DNA of 36,172 nt, taken from contig NZ_JPUG01000028.1 of NCBI RefSeq assembly GCF_000739015.1, forward strand, positions 1 through 36,172, given 5' to 3'. The DNA comes from Microvirga sp. BSC39. GTDB taxonomy: Bacteria; Pseudomonadota; Alphaproteobacteria; Rhizobiales; Beijerinckiaceae. Of this stretch, positions 25,351 to 33,723 are shown in pieces. Below the pieces are notes generated by a model. The model was not told where the DNA came from, ran no database searches, and saw only the letters and a list, made by a program, of their open reading frames with translations. A program made the translations under genes and the position numbers. Each line of letters opens with the position of its first letter. Position 1 is the first letter of the stretch.

Positions 25351-25759
25351 TATTATAGGATCGCTCTCTCATGCCCTTCTCAAAAAATTGGGAGGTTCTC
25401 CATCTGGCATTACTCGGAGGCTCATCTGAGCACTCGCTGATGATTGGATTTGCTGGGGAGAGCCGCACTCCAGTGGAGAATGCTCATCCAAGCTAAGCAC
25501 CGGAGCAAGGATATTAGCGAATTGAGGAGGGCGGATGTCGCATCGATCCCTCCTTTACGATCACGGCTCATCCATCCTGGGGCGGCGCGGTGCCACTTGA
25601 TATCGATGAGTTCTGAGGCGCCGATCCGGAAAGTTGGCTAAGATGTCATGGAATTGACATTGATGCTCCCGCAAGGTCCGTTGCCAACAGCTCTGGGCAT
25701 CCAAGCGGCAAGTGATCTTTTCTGAGCCGTCTAAGCTCGTGGCCGCAGTATCGGACAAG

Positions 25760-26854
25760 ATGACCTTGCAGCAAACCCTGCGTAACTTGATGAGACGCCC
25801 AAACTTTGGAGCTGAGCAAAGCGTTCCGACGTCGATTGGGCCTCTTGACCCATTCGATCCGCGAGACCTCCTGCCGGCGCCCGGCTTGATCAGTGCCTTC
25901 AAGTTCGATGAGTTGGGCCAATCCGAGCTTTGGCAGGCGGACAAGGCACTCGATCTATCTCCAGGCGAAGGATGGGTGTGGGCACACTTCAATCTCAGTG
26001 ACGCCCGGGCGCATCAATGGTTTACTGAGCGGCCGGAGTTAACGCGCCAGTCGCAGGAGGTGCTCACCACACATGATGAGCATGCATATCTGCGCGACGA
26101 TGGCTCTTGCCTGACCGGTATGGTTGCCGACCTTGTGCGGAATGTTCAGGGATCCACGGAGGAGATCGGCTACCTGCACTTTGCTCTTTCTGACAGATTG
26201 CTGATCACAGCACGACGCCACCCGCTGCAGGGTGCCGATGCCACACGGAGCGCCGTTGAAAACGGCATGCGAATGGCGACGCCAGGCGAGCTCTTTTCAG
26301 CGATAATTGCCAACTCGGCGGACGGGTTTGATGAACTGGTGGACCGGCTCACGATCAACCTCGATCGGATTGAAGATCGGGTCTTAATGGAAAAATTGAT
26401 GGATGAGCGTCAGCGCCTCAGTCGAGCCCGCCACACGGCGGTTCGGCTACAGCGCCCGCTCGCTAGCCTGCGGCGTACCTTGCGGCGGGTGCGCAGCCCA
26501 GCACAGGTGGCAAGCATCACAAATTTTGATCCAGGCTCAATCATGCAGGAGCTCGAGATGCTTGAAGGCGACTTGGCAACTTTTCAGGACCGCGCACGCC
26601 TGCTCCAGGACGAAATAAATCTCAAAGTCGCCTCCCAGACCAATCGTCAATTATTCGTCTTGTCGGTCCTTACAGCTCTCTTTGTTCCAGCCACACTTAT
26701 AACCGGTCTGTTTGGGATGAATGTTGGAGGCATGCCATTCACCGAGTCACCAGATGGTTTCTGGTGGGGACTCCTGGTCAGCCTGTTATCATCGTTGTTT
26801 GTGTGCCTGCTGCTTGTAAAGGCCGGGGCGATCAGACGACAAAGCGGATCTTGA
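25760..26854 (+). CDS. CorA-family transporter, ZntB-like
   Basis: This 364-residue CorA-superfamily protein has the large cytoplasmic N-terminal domain (WVWAHFNLSDARAHQWF, YLHFALSDRLLITARRHPL), a long helix region and two C-terminal transmembrane segments. The first is followed by the ion-selectivity motif GMN in GLFGMNVGGMPF; the second is GLLVSLLSSLFVCLLLV. The ZntB group transports zinc; some relatives carry Mg or other ions. The start is uncertain: ATG 25760 is chosen, but GTG 25712 and ATG 25790 share the frame. It faces the basic protein gene at 26937, tail to tail. Confidence 0.88.
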   Translation: MTLQQTLRNLMRRPNFGAEQSVPTSIGPLDPFDPRDLLPAPGLISAFKFDELGQSELWQADKALDLSPGEGWVWAHFNLSDARAHQWFTERPELTRQSQEVLTTHDEHAYLRDDGSCLTGMVADLVRNVQGSTEEIGYLHFALSDRLLITARRHPLQGADATRSAVENGMRMATPGELFSAIIANSADGFDELVDRLTINLDRIEDRVLMEKLMDERQRLSRARHTAVRLQRPLASLRRTLRRVRSPAQVASITNFDPGSIMQELEMLEGDLATFQDRARLLQDEINLKVASQTNRQLFVLSVLTALFVPATLITGLFGMNVGGMPFTESPDGFWWGLLVSLLSSLFVCLLLVKAGAIRRQSGS

Positions 26855-26936
26855 TGCAGCCTTTACGAGTAAATAGAAGTATCACGTTTTGTGAGGCGCG
26901 CCCCTGCATCTTCCCTCCAGTCCCGGGCGAGAGATG

Positions 26937-27305
26937 CTACCTGCTGGTGTCAGGCAATGGCGCATCTTTGCCCGATCCTACATCAAGCTTGGCAGGTTTC
27001 TTCTTGCGGGAAGGCTTGACCGGTGTTGGGGAGGTTTCTGCCTGAGACTTCGCCACCGGCGCGGACCTCCGCTGAGACGGCACCTTCTTTGTGTTCGAAG
27101 CGAGTGGGCGCCCGACCTCCTTGGCCTCATTCTTCAAGATCCTCAAGCCTTGCTGAACAGATTTGAGAACACTTTCCACATTGGATCCAGGGTCGCTTTG
27201 AGCTACAATCTTGAGAAGGGTCTTCTCGAGCTTCTTGCCCCGCCGCAATGCCTTTTCAATGTTCAAGAGCAGGTCTTGAGGGGTGCTCTGTTTGTCCGCA
27301 GCCAC
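26937..27305 (-). CDS. Basic, Lys/Pro/Ala-rich protein of unknown function
   Basis: The 122-residue protein starts with an amphipathic, helical half (TPQDLLLNIEKALRRGKKLE, SNVESVLKSVQQGLRILKNE) and ends in a low-complexity Lys/Ser/Pro/Ala-rich tail (PVKPSRKKKPAKLD). The GTG at 27305 is preferred because a GGAGAG ribosome site lies 5 bases upstream; a TTG start at 27326 lies before that site. I do not recognise the family. The basic tail could bind nucleic acid or polyphosphate, but this is only a guess. Its neighbours on the same strand are an HD phosphohydrolase and a CYTH-CHAD gene, upstream. Confidence 0.6.
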   Translation of the reverse strand: MAADKQSTPQDLLLNIEKALRRGKKLEKTLLKIVAQSDPGSNVESVLKSVQQGLRILKNEAKEVGRPLASNTKKVPSQRRSAPVAKSQAETSPTPVKPSRKKKPAKLDVGSGKDAPLPDTSR

Positions 27306-27405
27306 GGTATTCTCTCCTGAGATCAATTTTGCGGTCGATATCAGGTGTCACAGATCTGTTACAGTGAAGTTTCAATGACAGTTTTATGACAGCGCGCGAG
27401 GGGCG

Positions 27406-28251
27406 TTACCTCTCGTGCTCATTCAGGTCGTCCTTGTGCTCGGCCCGGAAGACATTCGCGTGCAGCTGCGCCAGCCATCTCCGCCCATCCGCAGTCACCT
27501 TGAGATGCCGGACCGCAGGGGCGATCTGGGCTGACACGCTGGCCCAAAAGAATGTCGGGTAACGGTCGACAACATCGGCCGGGGAGGTGTAACCAAGCCG
27601 CTCGTTGATACCAGCTTCCGCAAACTCGTGGTAGAGCCGATTGGCCTTGCGCAAGTAGAGCGGATCACCCAGCTGCCCGATCAGGTCAGCTGCCCGCACG
27701 AGCCCTGTTTCCGCATCGAGCTCACGATCGTTGCGCCCCTCAGGTGCTGGAAACCGCGTGAACTCAATCATGCGCGCAAGACGTTCCGCGTCGAGCTGGT
27801 CACAATGTTCGAAGCGAGATTTCACGAACAGCTTGGAGCGATCAACGTGGTATTGGGTCAGGGCAGCATCCGAAGCGCCGCGGGCCAGATCTACCGTGCG
27901 TCCTAGAGCATCAATGACATAGGATCCCTCATCGTCGCCCGCGAGGAGGCCGCGAACGTAGCCGATATCGTGCATAAGACAGGCCACCAGGAAATGCACC
28001 CAATCGGATGGGGAGATTGCTTCCCGCAAGCTGCGGCCACGCAGGATATCGCGGCCAGCGAGCGTCACCAGCACAGTATGTTCGTAGTTGTGGTAGAGCG
28101 CGTCCGAGTTGGCGATGCACTCGATGGCAAGCCGCGCATTGGCCCTGAGAACCTCCGCGAGGCGGGCCTCTGTGGATCCGTACATGCTCTGGAAGTCTGT
28201 GGCCAGATGGTCGCCGAGGGCATCGGCCGTGAGAGCCTCAATTGTGAGCAC
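27406..28251 (-). CDS. HD-domain phosphohydrolase
   Basis: The 281-residue protein has the metal-binding His-Asp pair in CLMHDIGYVRG (HD), with an upstream histidine in YHNYEHTVLVT, as expected of HD-domain metal-dependent phosphohydrolases that act on nucleotides or related phosphates. It contains no response-regulator or GYP motif, so a cyclic-di-GMP phosphodiesterase is not indicated. A strong G-rich ribosome site (AGGGGGGG) immediately before GTG 28251 decides the start; the frame runs on to 28410 without support. The substrate is unknown. Confidence 0.8.
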   Translation of the reverse strand: MLTIEALTADALGDHLATDFQSMYGSTEARLAEVLRANARLAIECIANSDALYHNYEHTVLVTLAGRDILRGRSLREAISPSDWVHFLVACLMHDIGYVRGLLAGDDEGSYVIDALGRTVDLARGASDAALTQYHVDRSKLFVKSRFEHCDQLDAERLARMIEFTRFPAPEGRNDRELDAETGLVRAADLIGQLGDPLYLRKANRLYHEFAEAGINERLGYTSPADVVDRYPTFFWASVSAQIAPAVRHLKVTADGRRWLAQLHANVFRAEHKDDLNEHER

Positions 28252-28468
28252 AGATCCCCCCCTAAATTTATGCTGCTGCGCTTTGGCCGTGATAGTATTC
28301 GTTGGAGAACGTCGCTTCGGAGTCAGGAACGGCCAGAATCGCACGTGTGGTTGAGCCACTCCTTCAAGCTTCGTCGAACCGAAAGAACGGCCAAGCAGCG
28401 TAATCCACACGCAGTCTACCTGAGCTAGATGACGCCTGCATGTCGATCATGCTGGTGTCTAGTTACCC

Positions 28469-29995
28469 TTAAGTCCTCCAGAACGGCTCTAGTCTTCCTA
28501 AGGCCCGATACTGCGCCTGTGCCGCGGTGAGAAGTTCGTTGACGCGGGAGAGTTGTTCTTGGTGAAGGGCTGCCTCCGCCTCCGAGGTGTGCATTTCGGA
28601 GCCAACTGCGATGTCGTTGAGCTCGCCTAGCGTTTCCTGAAGCGCCTCCAGGGTCTTAAGGGCCGCCCGCTTTCTGTTTTTCGCGCTGCTGCCTTTGAAC
28701 AGGGCATCGAAGAACTCGGCAGCGTAGCGCAGTTTCTTGATTTCGATGCGCACTTGGTGCCGCTCGTCCGGGTCAAGTTCAGCAAGGTTCCTGCCGCGTT
28801 TGAGCACGCGCTTCCAGCGCCTGCCAATTTCCTGCTCGGCCAGTTCTGAAACAGGCTGCCTCCGGCGTTGACGAGCAGCCTTGCTCCCCTCGACTACCCA
28901 GCGTCCGGCCTGGATCCACGCTGCGGTCACTAGAATGCCATTGACGAAGCGCGGGGAGGTGATCGTCTCCTGGACGGTCTGATAGGCTCGGTTGCGCCGT
29001 TCCTGAAACTCGGCAAGCAACTGCCGATAGCTCACATCACGCTCGTGCCGAGCCTGCGCAGGCTCAAGAACCTTGCCGATATAGACGTCAAGGTCTCTCG
29101 CCATGCCTAGGAGGTTGGCCATCCACTTGAGTTCATCTTTGATTTCATCACGCTGCTCATCCTCAACAACAGTCTTGAACAGGGTGATGGCGGCACGAAG
29201 CCGTCGCAGAGCGACCCGCATCTGGTGAACGGCATCGGCCTCCGGCGCAGCTCTAACGATGGCCTCATTGGCCATCAGATGCTGCAGGCATGACGCGCTG
29301 ATGACCTGGAACGCTTGCGCACTCGTCATCCGGCGCTTGAGTATGATTGCGTCGGCTTTAACCCGCTTAGGTGCTTCATCAGAGAGAGCCTCAAACCCGC
29401 GCTCTGCTTTGGTCTTGAAGCTCAGGCGAAGCGGCGCCTGGGTCGAGAGTGCCCGGGCGAGACCGAACAAGTCCGTGGGTGTGCCATCCTTTAGCTCAAG
29501 CTCGAGTTCCTCGAATGAGCGCGTGCCGTCCTTGCCTTCGACTTTGCCACGGTCCGCAGCCACCTCAATGATGGAAGTTCCGTACGATATATTGCAGAGC
29601 TTTCGTTCTGCCGTGACGCTGAATATAGGTTGGATTGATTCCCGAAGCTCCATGACCGGCTTGAGAACGCTACCTTTGACGAGCGTGTAGTCAGGATCAT
29701 CACTCTTAACTTCTTGCTCCCATTCGTTGCGAGCCAAAGCGACACCGCTCGAAGAGCGGGCGGCTTTGATCGTCTGGACCCGCCGGCTGCCGTTGCGCCT
29801 GATCCGAAGCGAGATCCCCGCCTTTCTCAGACCTTGATCGGGCGTATCGAAGTAGGTGGAGTGAAGGTCTTGTGTAACAGGATTGTCATGAGACTCCGCT
29901 TGAAGAAGCGGATGGGCTAGGACCTTGTCGAGTGTCTCGGGCTCGAGCTCGAGCTTGAGCTCGATTTCTTGAGGAGCGTCGGATCTGTTTCCCAT
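28469..29995 (-). CDS. CYTH and CHAD domain protein (inorganic triphosphatase type)
   Basis: The 508-residue protein has an N-terminal CYTH domain with the ExExK signature (EIELK, Glu10, Glu12, Lys14), a metal- and triphosphate-binding tunnel with alternating charged strands (LRIRRNG, QTIKAAR). A C-terminal CHAD domain (about 225-500) has two histidine-containing helices (HQMRVALRRLRA and HQVRIEIKKLRYAAEFF). CYTH enzymes of this kind hydrolyse inorganic triphosphate; CHAD domains bind polyphosphate. ATG 29995 follows a GAGGAGG ribosome site. It is divergent from a Nudix gene across 85 bp. A role in polyphosphate metabolism is likely. Confidence 0.92.
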   Translation of the reverse strand: MGNRSDAPQEIELKLELEPETLDKVLAHPLLQAESHDNPVTQDLHSTYFDTPDQGLRKAGISLRIRRNGSRRVQTIKAARSSSGVALARNEWEQEVKSDDPDYTLVKGSVLKPVMELRESIQPIFSVTAERKLCNISYGTSIIEVAADRGKVEGKDGTRSFEELELELKDGTPTDLFGLARALSTQAPLRLSFKTKAERGFEALSDEAPKRVKADAIILKRRMTSAQAFQVISASCLQHLMANEAIVRAAPEADAVHQMRVALRRLRAAITLFKTVVEDEQRDEIKDELKWMANLLGMARDLDVYIGKVLEPAQARHERDVSYRQLLAEFQERRNRAYQTVQETITSPRFVNGILVTAAWIQAGRWVVEGSKAARQRRRQPVSELAEQEIGRRWKRVLKRGRNLAELDPDERHQVRIEIKKLRYAAEFFDALFKGSSAKNRKRAALKTLEALQETLGELNDIAVGSEMHTSEAEAALHQEQLSRVNELLTAAQAQYRALGRLEPFWRT

Positions 29996-30080
29996 CTGGC
30001 CTCCTCACAGCCTCTGTCCTCCGCAGTCGGAACGCAACCCCAGCTGGGTAGTTCCACCAGAGGCGGAGCATAGAGCGGCA

Positions 30081-30572
30081 ATGAACTGGCTAACCTATTT
30101 CCGGCGAGGGTCGAAGGGCGTGATCGAACCTCTAGCGCAGTATGGCGCTTTGCCGTTCCGCTGGAGCCGGGACGGGACCCTGAAGGTCATGCTTGTGACC
30201 ACACGCGGGCGCAAGCGCTGGATGATTCCCAAAGGATAGCCCATTCGCGGGCTTGAGCCTCATGAGAGTGCAGCCCGGGAGGCAGTTGAGGAGGCAGGCC
30301 TCATCGGCACTGTCCACTCCTGCTCAATTGGGACGTTCGAGTACGTGAAGCGCCTTGGACGCGCAAGAGCAGTCAGGTGCAAGGTCAAAGTCTTTCCGCT
30401 GCATGTCGATCATCAGAGAGAACACTGGCTCGAGCAGGGAGAGCGGGAGACAAAGTGGTTCACCCTTCATAAGGCCGCAAGTCAGGTGTCGGAACCTAGC
30501 TTGCAGGACATTCTTCTTCGCTTCGATCCCCAACAGAGCTCCTCACAGACCGTCAGCCTGAGACCAGATTAG
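30081..30572 (+). pseudogene. Nudix hydrolase with in-frame amber codon in the Nudix box
   Basis: From ATG 30081 the frame reads MNWLTYFRRGSKGVIEPLAQ, ALPFRW and RKRWMIPKG. It then meets a TAG at 30237-30239, and continues with PIRGLEPHESAAREAVEEAG to a stop at 30570, 163 codons in all. The second half completes a Nudix box (REAVEEAG) of the type seen in diphosphoinositol/polyphosphate-hydrolysing Nudix enzymes, where the stop replaces the usual Trp after PKG. One TGG to TAG change explains it, so the gene has probably just been inactivated, or the stop is read through. It is divergent from the CYTH-CHAD gene, with which it may share function. Confidence 0.8.
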
Positions 30573-30912
30573 AGACCTTGGAGAGTAACTTCCCGAGGCT
30601 GGCGAACGGACGTCAAGCACCAGGTTCTGGCTGACCGGGATCTGAAGTGCCGGCCCCGTTACCTCCGTCAGCTTGTCCGTCGGCCGAGACACTAGGGCAA
30701 CTGCCCTGGCGCTCCCGCCGTGGCAGTATAAGTGTGAAGGTCCTGTTCTGGCACTCCCCGGACGAGGAGCCTTGGTCTGCTTCAGCGCCAAAGGGCTGAC
30801 GTTCGTCGGGCGGCCCAAACGTGAAATTCTGACCCGAAGGAGACCATCTGAGCTCAAGCTTGCGATCGAGGCGGGTCAAACAACCCATGGGAGGGGCTGC
30901 ATGCAGGTGCGG

Positions 30913-31260
30913 CTAGTCAGCCCTGAGCCTGACTTGCCCGACCCGGTTCAGTACTTCACGCGGAATGCTGTAGTCCTTCACCACAGCTTCCCAGTTCCGG
31001 AGGCCGCATAGCTCCTGCTGGATCATGAAGGCCCAGACGAGGTCGGCTGCATCGTCCCGCAAGGCACGGCGACGATGCTCCCGGTCAGGCTGGTGCGCTT
31101 GCGCATCGAAGGCTCGCAACGCCGCGAGAGCCTGCTCGACTTTGCCGCTCAAGGCTCCAAGCGTATGTGCTTTCTGCTCCCGCAGCTCGTAGTTGAGCAC
31201 GCTCCAGCCTGTCTCCGGCTCAAGGCCGGCCGACAAGCTCTGGGGGATGCGAACTGCCAT
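30913..31260 (-). CDS. DUF6665 family protein
   Basis: This 115-residue protein resembles the DUF6665 family of small alphaproteobacterial proteins: an N-terminal VRIPQSLSAG, then LNYELREQKAHTLGALSGKV, a central helical part with AADLVWAFMIQQELCGLRNW and a C-terminal YSIPREVLNRVG. GGAGA lies before ATG 31260; a TTG at 31278 is rejected. The family function is unknown. It lies 108 bp downstream of the adenylate cyclase gene on the same strand and could be in one transcript. The 340-bp stretch 30573-30912 to its left shows only unrecognised overlapping frames. Confidence 0.7.
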   Translation of the reverse strand: MAVRIPQSLSAGLEPETGWSVLNYELREQKAHTLGALSGKVEQALAALRAFDAQAHQPDREHRRRALRDDAADLVWAFMIQQELCGLRNWEAVVKDYSIPREVLNRVGQVRLRAD

Positions 31261-31367
31261 CTCAGGTCTCCGCAACAAGACGATGTGGAGGAGATGGGGC
31301 CGCAGCCCTCACAGGTGAACGCGACACCCTGGCGCAAGCCCGCACCGGCCACGCCTGGTGGCATCAG

Positions 31368-32759
31368 TCACGTGGCGATGTGGACGAGGAGGCCTTGCTG
31401 CCTGCCACGGAGCTGGATCTCGCGGGAGGACTGGAACCTCGCGAGCCACTCCGGATCTCCCGCCGCCCGGATGCAATCCTCCGAGGCGATGATCGAGCCG
31501 CCCACCGCCCGGGTGATCTCCTCGAGCCTGCTCGCCACGTTCACGACATCGCCCACGACGGTAAACTCGATGCGCTCCCTGCCGCCGAGATTGCCCACCG
31601 TCACCGGGCCACAGTGAACTCCGACCGAGACGCGCAGCTGATCCGCGCCACGCCCGGACCTTTTCCGGTTCCAGCGGTCAATTTCCTGCTGGAGGTCGAA
31701 GGCACAGGCGAGCGCGCGTGCCGGCGCGTCCGGTTGCAGGCCGATGGAGCCGAAGGTCGCCATGAAGCCGTCGCCCAGGTACTTGTCGAGCGTGCCGCCA
31801 TGCTTGAACACGATGGCGCTGCTCCGCTCCTGAAAACTCCGCAGCAAGGCGAACGTCCGCTCGGGCGAAAGGGTCTCGGTGAGCTTGGTGAAACCGACGA
31901 TATCTGCGAACAGGACGGCCACCGTCCGTGTCGCTGGGTCTCCGAATGCCGTTCCGCCGCGGCTGGCGAGGGCCTCGGCCACGTCCGGAGAGACATAGCG
32001 CGATAGATCCGCGCGCACGATCTCGGCCTCGACCTGGTTCAACAGCGTCCGGCGGCTGCGCCAGACGGCGAGCGTGATGAGCAGGGTGAACAGAGCGGTC
32101 GCGACAAGTTGGGTATACCAGGCCGTCAGGCCGACAAAGGCAGGCTTGAAGGAGAGATCCAGGACTGCGGCTGACGTCAGCGCTCCCTCCGCAGCCGCAT
32201 CGTGGAACCGCAGCGTGTCCGGCTGGGAATAGATCGTGAAGACCCCGATCGACCAGATGACGAGGATCGACATGCCCGTCCAGAGCACCCTTCTTGGGGA
32301 GTAGGTGAGCGCAGCCTCTCCGAGGAGAAGAAGGACGTAGAGGAATTCCTGCCCGCGCAGGCGGGTCTGGATCGGCCATTCACTGCCGAGACTGGCTGGT
32401 GGAGGGACTAGGATCGCGGCTGTCACCAAGGCAACGTCGAGAAGGATGAAGCCAAGCTTGATCGTCTCGCCGCGAGGATGGCGCCGCAAGCGGTACGGGA
32501 TGTAGCCCAGGAGGAAGAAAGCTAAAGCATACGAGCCGTAATAGAGGTCGCGTGGCCAGGGTACGATCCAGAACAGCCACACGGAAACAACGATGATCGC
32601 GATCAGCCGGGCGTAGAAGGCGAACTGGAGGCCTTCGAGCTCGGCCTGTCGAATGCTCGCCTGAAGACGAGACAGTGAGTTCCCGAGAGACCAGAACGAT
32701 CGGAGGCCCTTCACAGTCTTGTAGACAAAGCCGACAGTCCAGGCTGACAAACTAGCCAT
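31368..32759 (-). CDS. Membrane-bound class III adenylate cyclase
   Basis: The 463-residue protein has an N-terminal membrane domain of about six segments (residues 50-235), a short linker and a class III cyclase catalytic domain (about 275-460). Metal-binding Asp286 lies in FADIVGFT and Asp330 in YLGDG; Lys326 and Asp404 are the usual adenine-selecting residues; Asn407 and Arg411 lie in VVGDVVNVASRLEE. All essential residues are present, so it should make cyclic AMP. There is no HAMP domain. The ribosome site is weak (GAGTGAG). Cyclic AMP effectors are not in the window. Confidence 0.92.
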   Translation of the reverse strand: MASLSAWTVGFVYKTVKGLRSFWSLGNSLSRLQASIRQAELEGLQFAFYARLIAIIVVSVWLFWIVPWPRDLYYGSYALAFFLLGYIPYRLRRHPRGETIKLGFILLDVALVTAAILVPPPASLGSEWPIQTRLRGQEFLYVLLLLGEAALTYSPRRVLWTGMSILVIWSIGVFTIYSQPDTLRFHDAAAEGALTSAAVLDLSFKPAFVGLTAWYTQLVATALFTLLITLAVWRSRRTLLNQVEAEIVRADLSRYVSPDVAEALASRGGTAFGDPATRTVAVLFADIVGFTKLTETLSPERTFALLRSFQERSSAIVFKHGGTLDKYLGDGFMATFGSIGLQPDAPARALACAFDLQQEIDRWNRKRSGRGADQLRVSVGVHCGPVTVGNLGGRERIEFTVVGDVVNVASRLEEITRAVGGSIIASEDCIRAAGDPEWLARFQSSREIQLRGRQQGLLVHIAT

Positions 32760-32854
32760 CTGCTCACTCTAATGATCCTAGGAGCTCTCGGCCCGAACCG
32801 GATAACATTCCCACAAGGGCCCCACGGCATGCCGAGCCCACTTGTCAGATTTGT

Positions 32855-32884
32855 GACCGCGCTCGGGCAGAGCGCGGTCCTTTG
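32855..32884. terminator. Strong GC-rich hairpin
   Basis: GACCGCGCTC (32855-32864) and GAGCGCGGTC (32870-32879) form a perfect 10-bp stem with a 5-nt loop, followed by CTTT on the plus strand. It lies between the adenylate cyclase start and the integrase remnant. It could end a transcript from either side. Confidence 0.5.
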
Positions 32885-32909
32885 GACAGACACAGGCGCG
32901 GGAGCGCCG

Positions 32910-32928
32910 AATGGCAGCGAAATGGCAG
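32910..32928. repeat. Tandem 8-bp repeat AATGGCAG
   Basis: AATGGCAG occurs at 32910-32917 and 32921-32928 with a 3-bp spacer. The layout is like the AGGTAGCCA and GGGTAACG pairs near the tRNA scars, so it may be another recombinase arm-site pair. Inference only. Confidence 0.35.
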
Positions 32929-33010
32929 GCTAGAGGACGATCGTACAGATACACATTCTGTTCGATCTTTGAGTATCACTCAGGAGGGATTAATCAGCCC
33001 AAAGACCCTG

Positions 33011-33352
33011 TCAAATGATCCTGTCTGTTCGGCCGTGCGTTGCAGCAGAACCCTTTGGACGAGTACCTCCTTTGGAGTAACGTCGGCACAAAGCAGCTCT
33101 ATCGCTTCGGCGAACCCGCTGGGCCTCGACGCGAGCCTGATGGGGCGTGGTCGGACCATATTCGCCTATAGTGTACTTGCGAGGATTGCGGCGGTCACCA
33201 GAGGGCCGGTATTGGACGAGGAAGACCTTGCGCCCTGCCGGAGTGATCTTCAGGCCAAAACCCTTCAGGTCTTCATCCCACCAGATCTCGTCACGACCGA
33301 CAGGAGCGGGCAGGATATCGACGTTGCGCTTGGTGAGCTTGCAAGTGGGCAT
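33011..33352 (-). pseudogene. Tyrosine recombinase (DUF4102-type integrase), N-terminal remnant
   Basis: From ATG 33352 on the minus strand the product begins MPTCKLTKRNVDILPAPV and includes WWDEDLKGFGLKITPAGRKV and YTIGEYGPTTPHQARVEAQR. This is the DUF4102 N-terminal arm-binding domain of P4-type tRNA integrases (about the first 80 residues). After that the sequence departs from the family and ends at 33011. The core-binding and catalytic domains with R, H and Tyr are absent, so the element cannot excise by itself. It sits 160 bp from the tRNA-Lys scar, the usual place for such an integrase. Confidence 0.82.
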
Positions 33353-33370
33353 GATGGGCGGGCTCGTTCC

Positions 33371-33399
33371 TGGCTACCTGGACAGCAAATAGGTAGCCA
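33371..33399. repeat. Inverted pair of AGGTAGCCA (arm sites, right end)
   Basis: TGGCTACCT at 33371-33379 and AGGTAGCCA at 33391-33399 are an inverted pair, just before the integrase remnant's start. The second copy lies in the 14-mer AATAGGTAGCCAGA that also occurs at 5791-5804. It supports pairing of the two ends. Confidence 0.55.
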
Positions 33400-33511
33400 G
33401 AAATTTGCAAGCGGAGCCATTGTCAGGAATGATCAACCCACAGAAATATAGAAATATCAGTCATTTATGCTCAATAGGCTATCATCAGAAATCGCGGGGA
33501 ATGTACTACTA

Positions 33512-33561
33512 CCTGACTTTTAATCAGAGGGTCCTGGGTTCGAGTCCCAGCGCGCTCACCA
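33512..33561 (+). repeat. tRNA-Lys(TTT) 3'-half fragment, right direct repeat (att-like)
   Basis: These 50 bases run from the anticodon arm (CTGA, loop CTTTTAA, TCAG; anticodon TTT) through the T arm (GGGTTCGAGTCCC) to CGCGCTCACCA. They match 5685-5734 with two mismatches in the same orientation. The required 5' half is absent. It is next to the integrase remnant, so it is the attachment-site scar of that element. The intact tRNA-Lys should lie outside the window. Confidence 0.85.
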
Positions 33562-33632
33562 CCTCAAGCCCTTATCCGGCAAGGATTTTTGCAACTTTCC
33601 CGCGTTCGCTGTCCCGCACCTAAACTTCTGCG

Positions 33633-33652
33633 GGGTAACGCGACGGGTAACG
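33633..33652. repeat. Tandem 8-bp repeat GGGTAACG
   Basis: GGGTAACG occurs at 33633-33640 and 33645-33652 with a 4-bp spacer. It lies between the two tRNA scars and may be an arm-site pair of a second recombinase. Confidence 0.35.
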
Positions 33653-33723
33653 GCAGACATGATTTCGTTCATTCGGAGACAATCCGAGTTTTCGGCTTCA
33701 ACTTGCCCGAGAACGGGACACAT

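Noticed and set aside
29935..29965. Repetitive GAGCTC-rich palindromic stretch
   Set aside because: It is explained by the Glu-Leu-Lys-Leu-Glu coding of the CYTH ExExK region and needs no regulatory meaning.
30237..30239. Recoding of TAG as an amino acid in this organism
   Set aside because: TAG is used as an ordinary stop elsewhere in the window (the XylR-like gene, the IS5 transposase), and the other internal TAG is in a clearly dead IS6 gene. Simple mutation is more likely.
31380..32006. Long plus-strand frame of 208 codons
   Set aside because: It is antisense to the adenylate cyclase catalytic domain, whose motifs are complete. High GC produces such frames, and there is no ribosome site or recognisable family.
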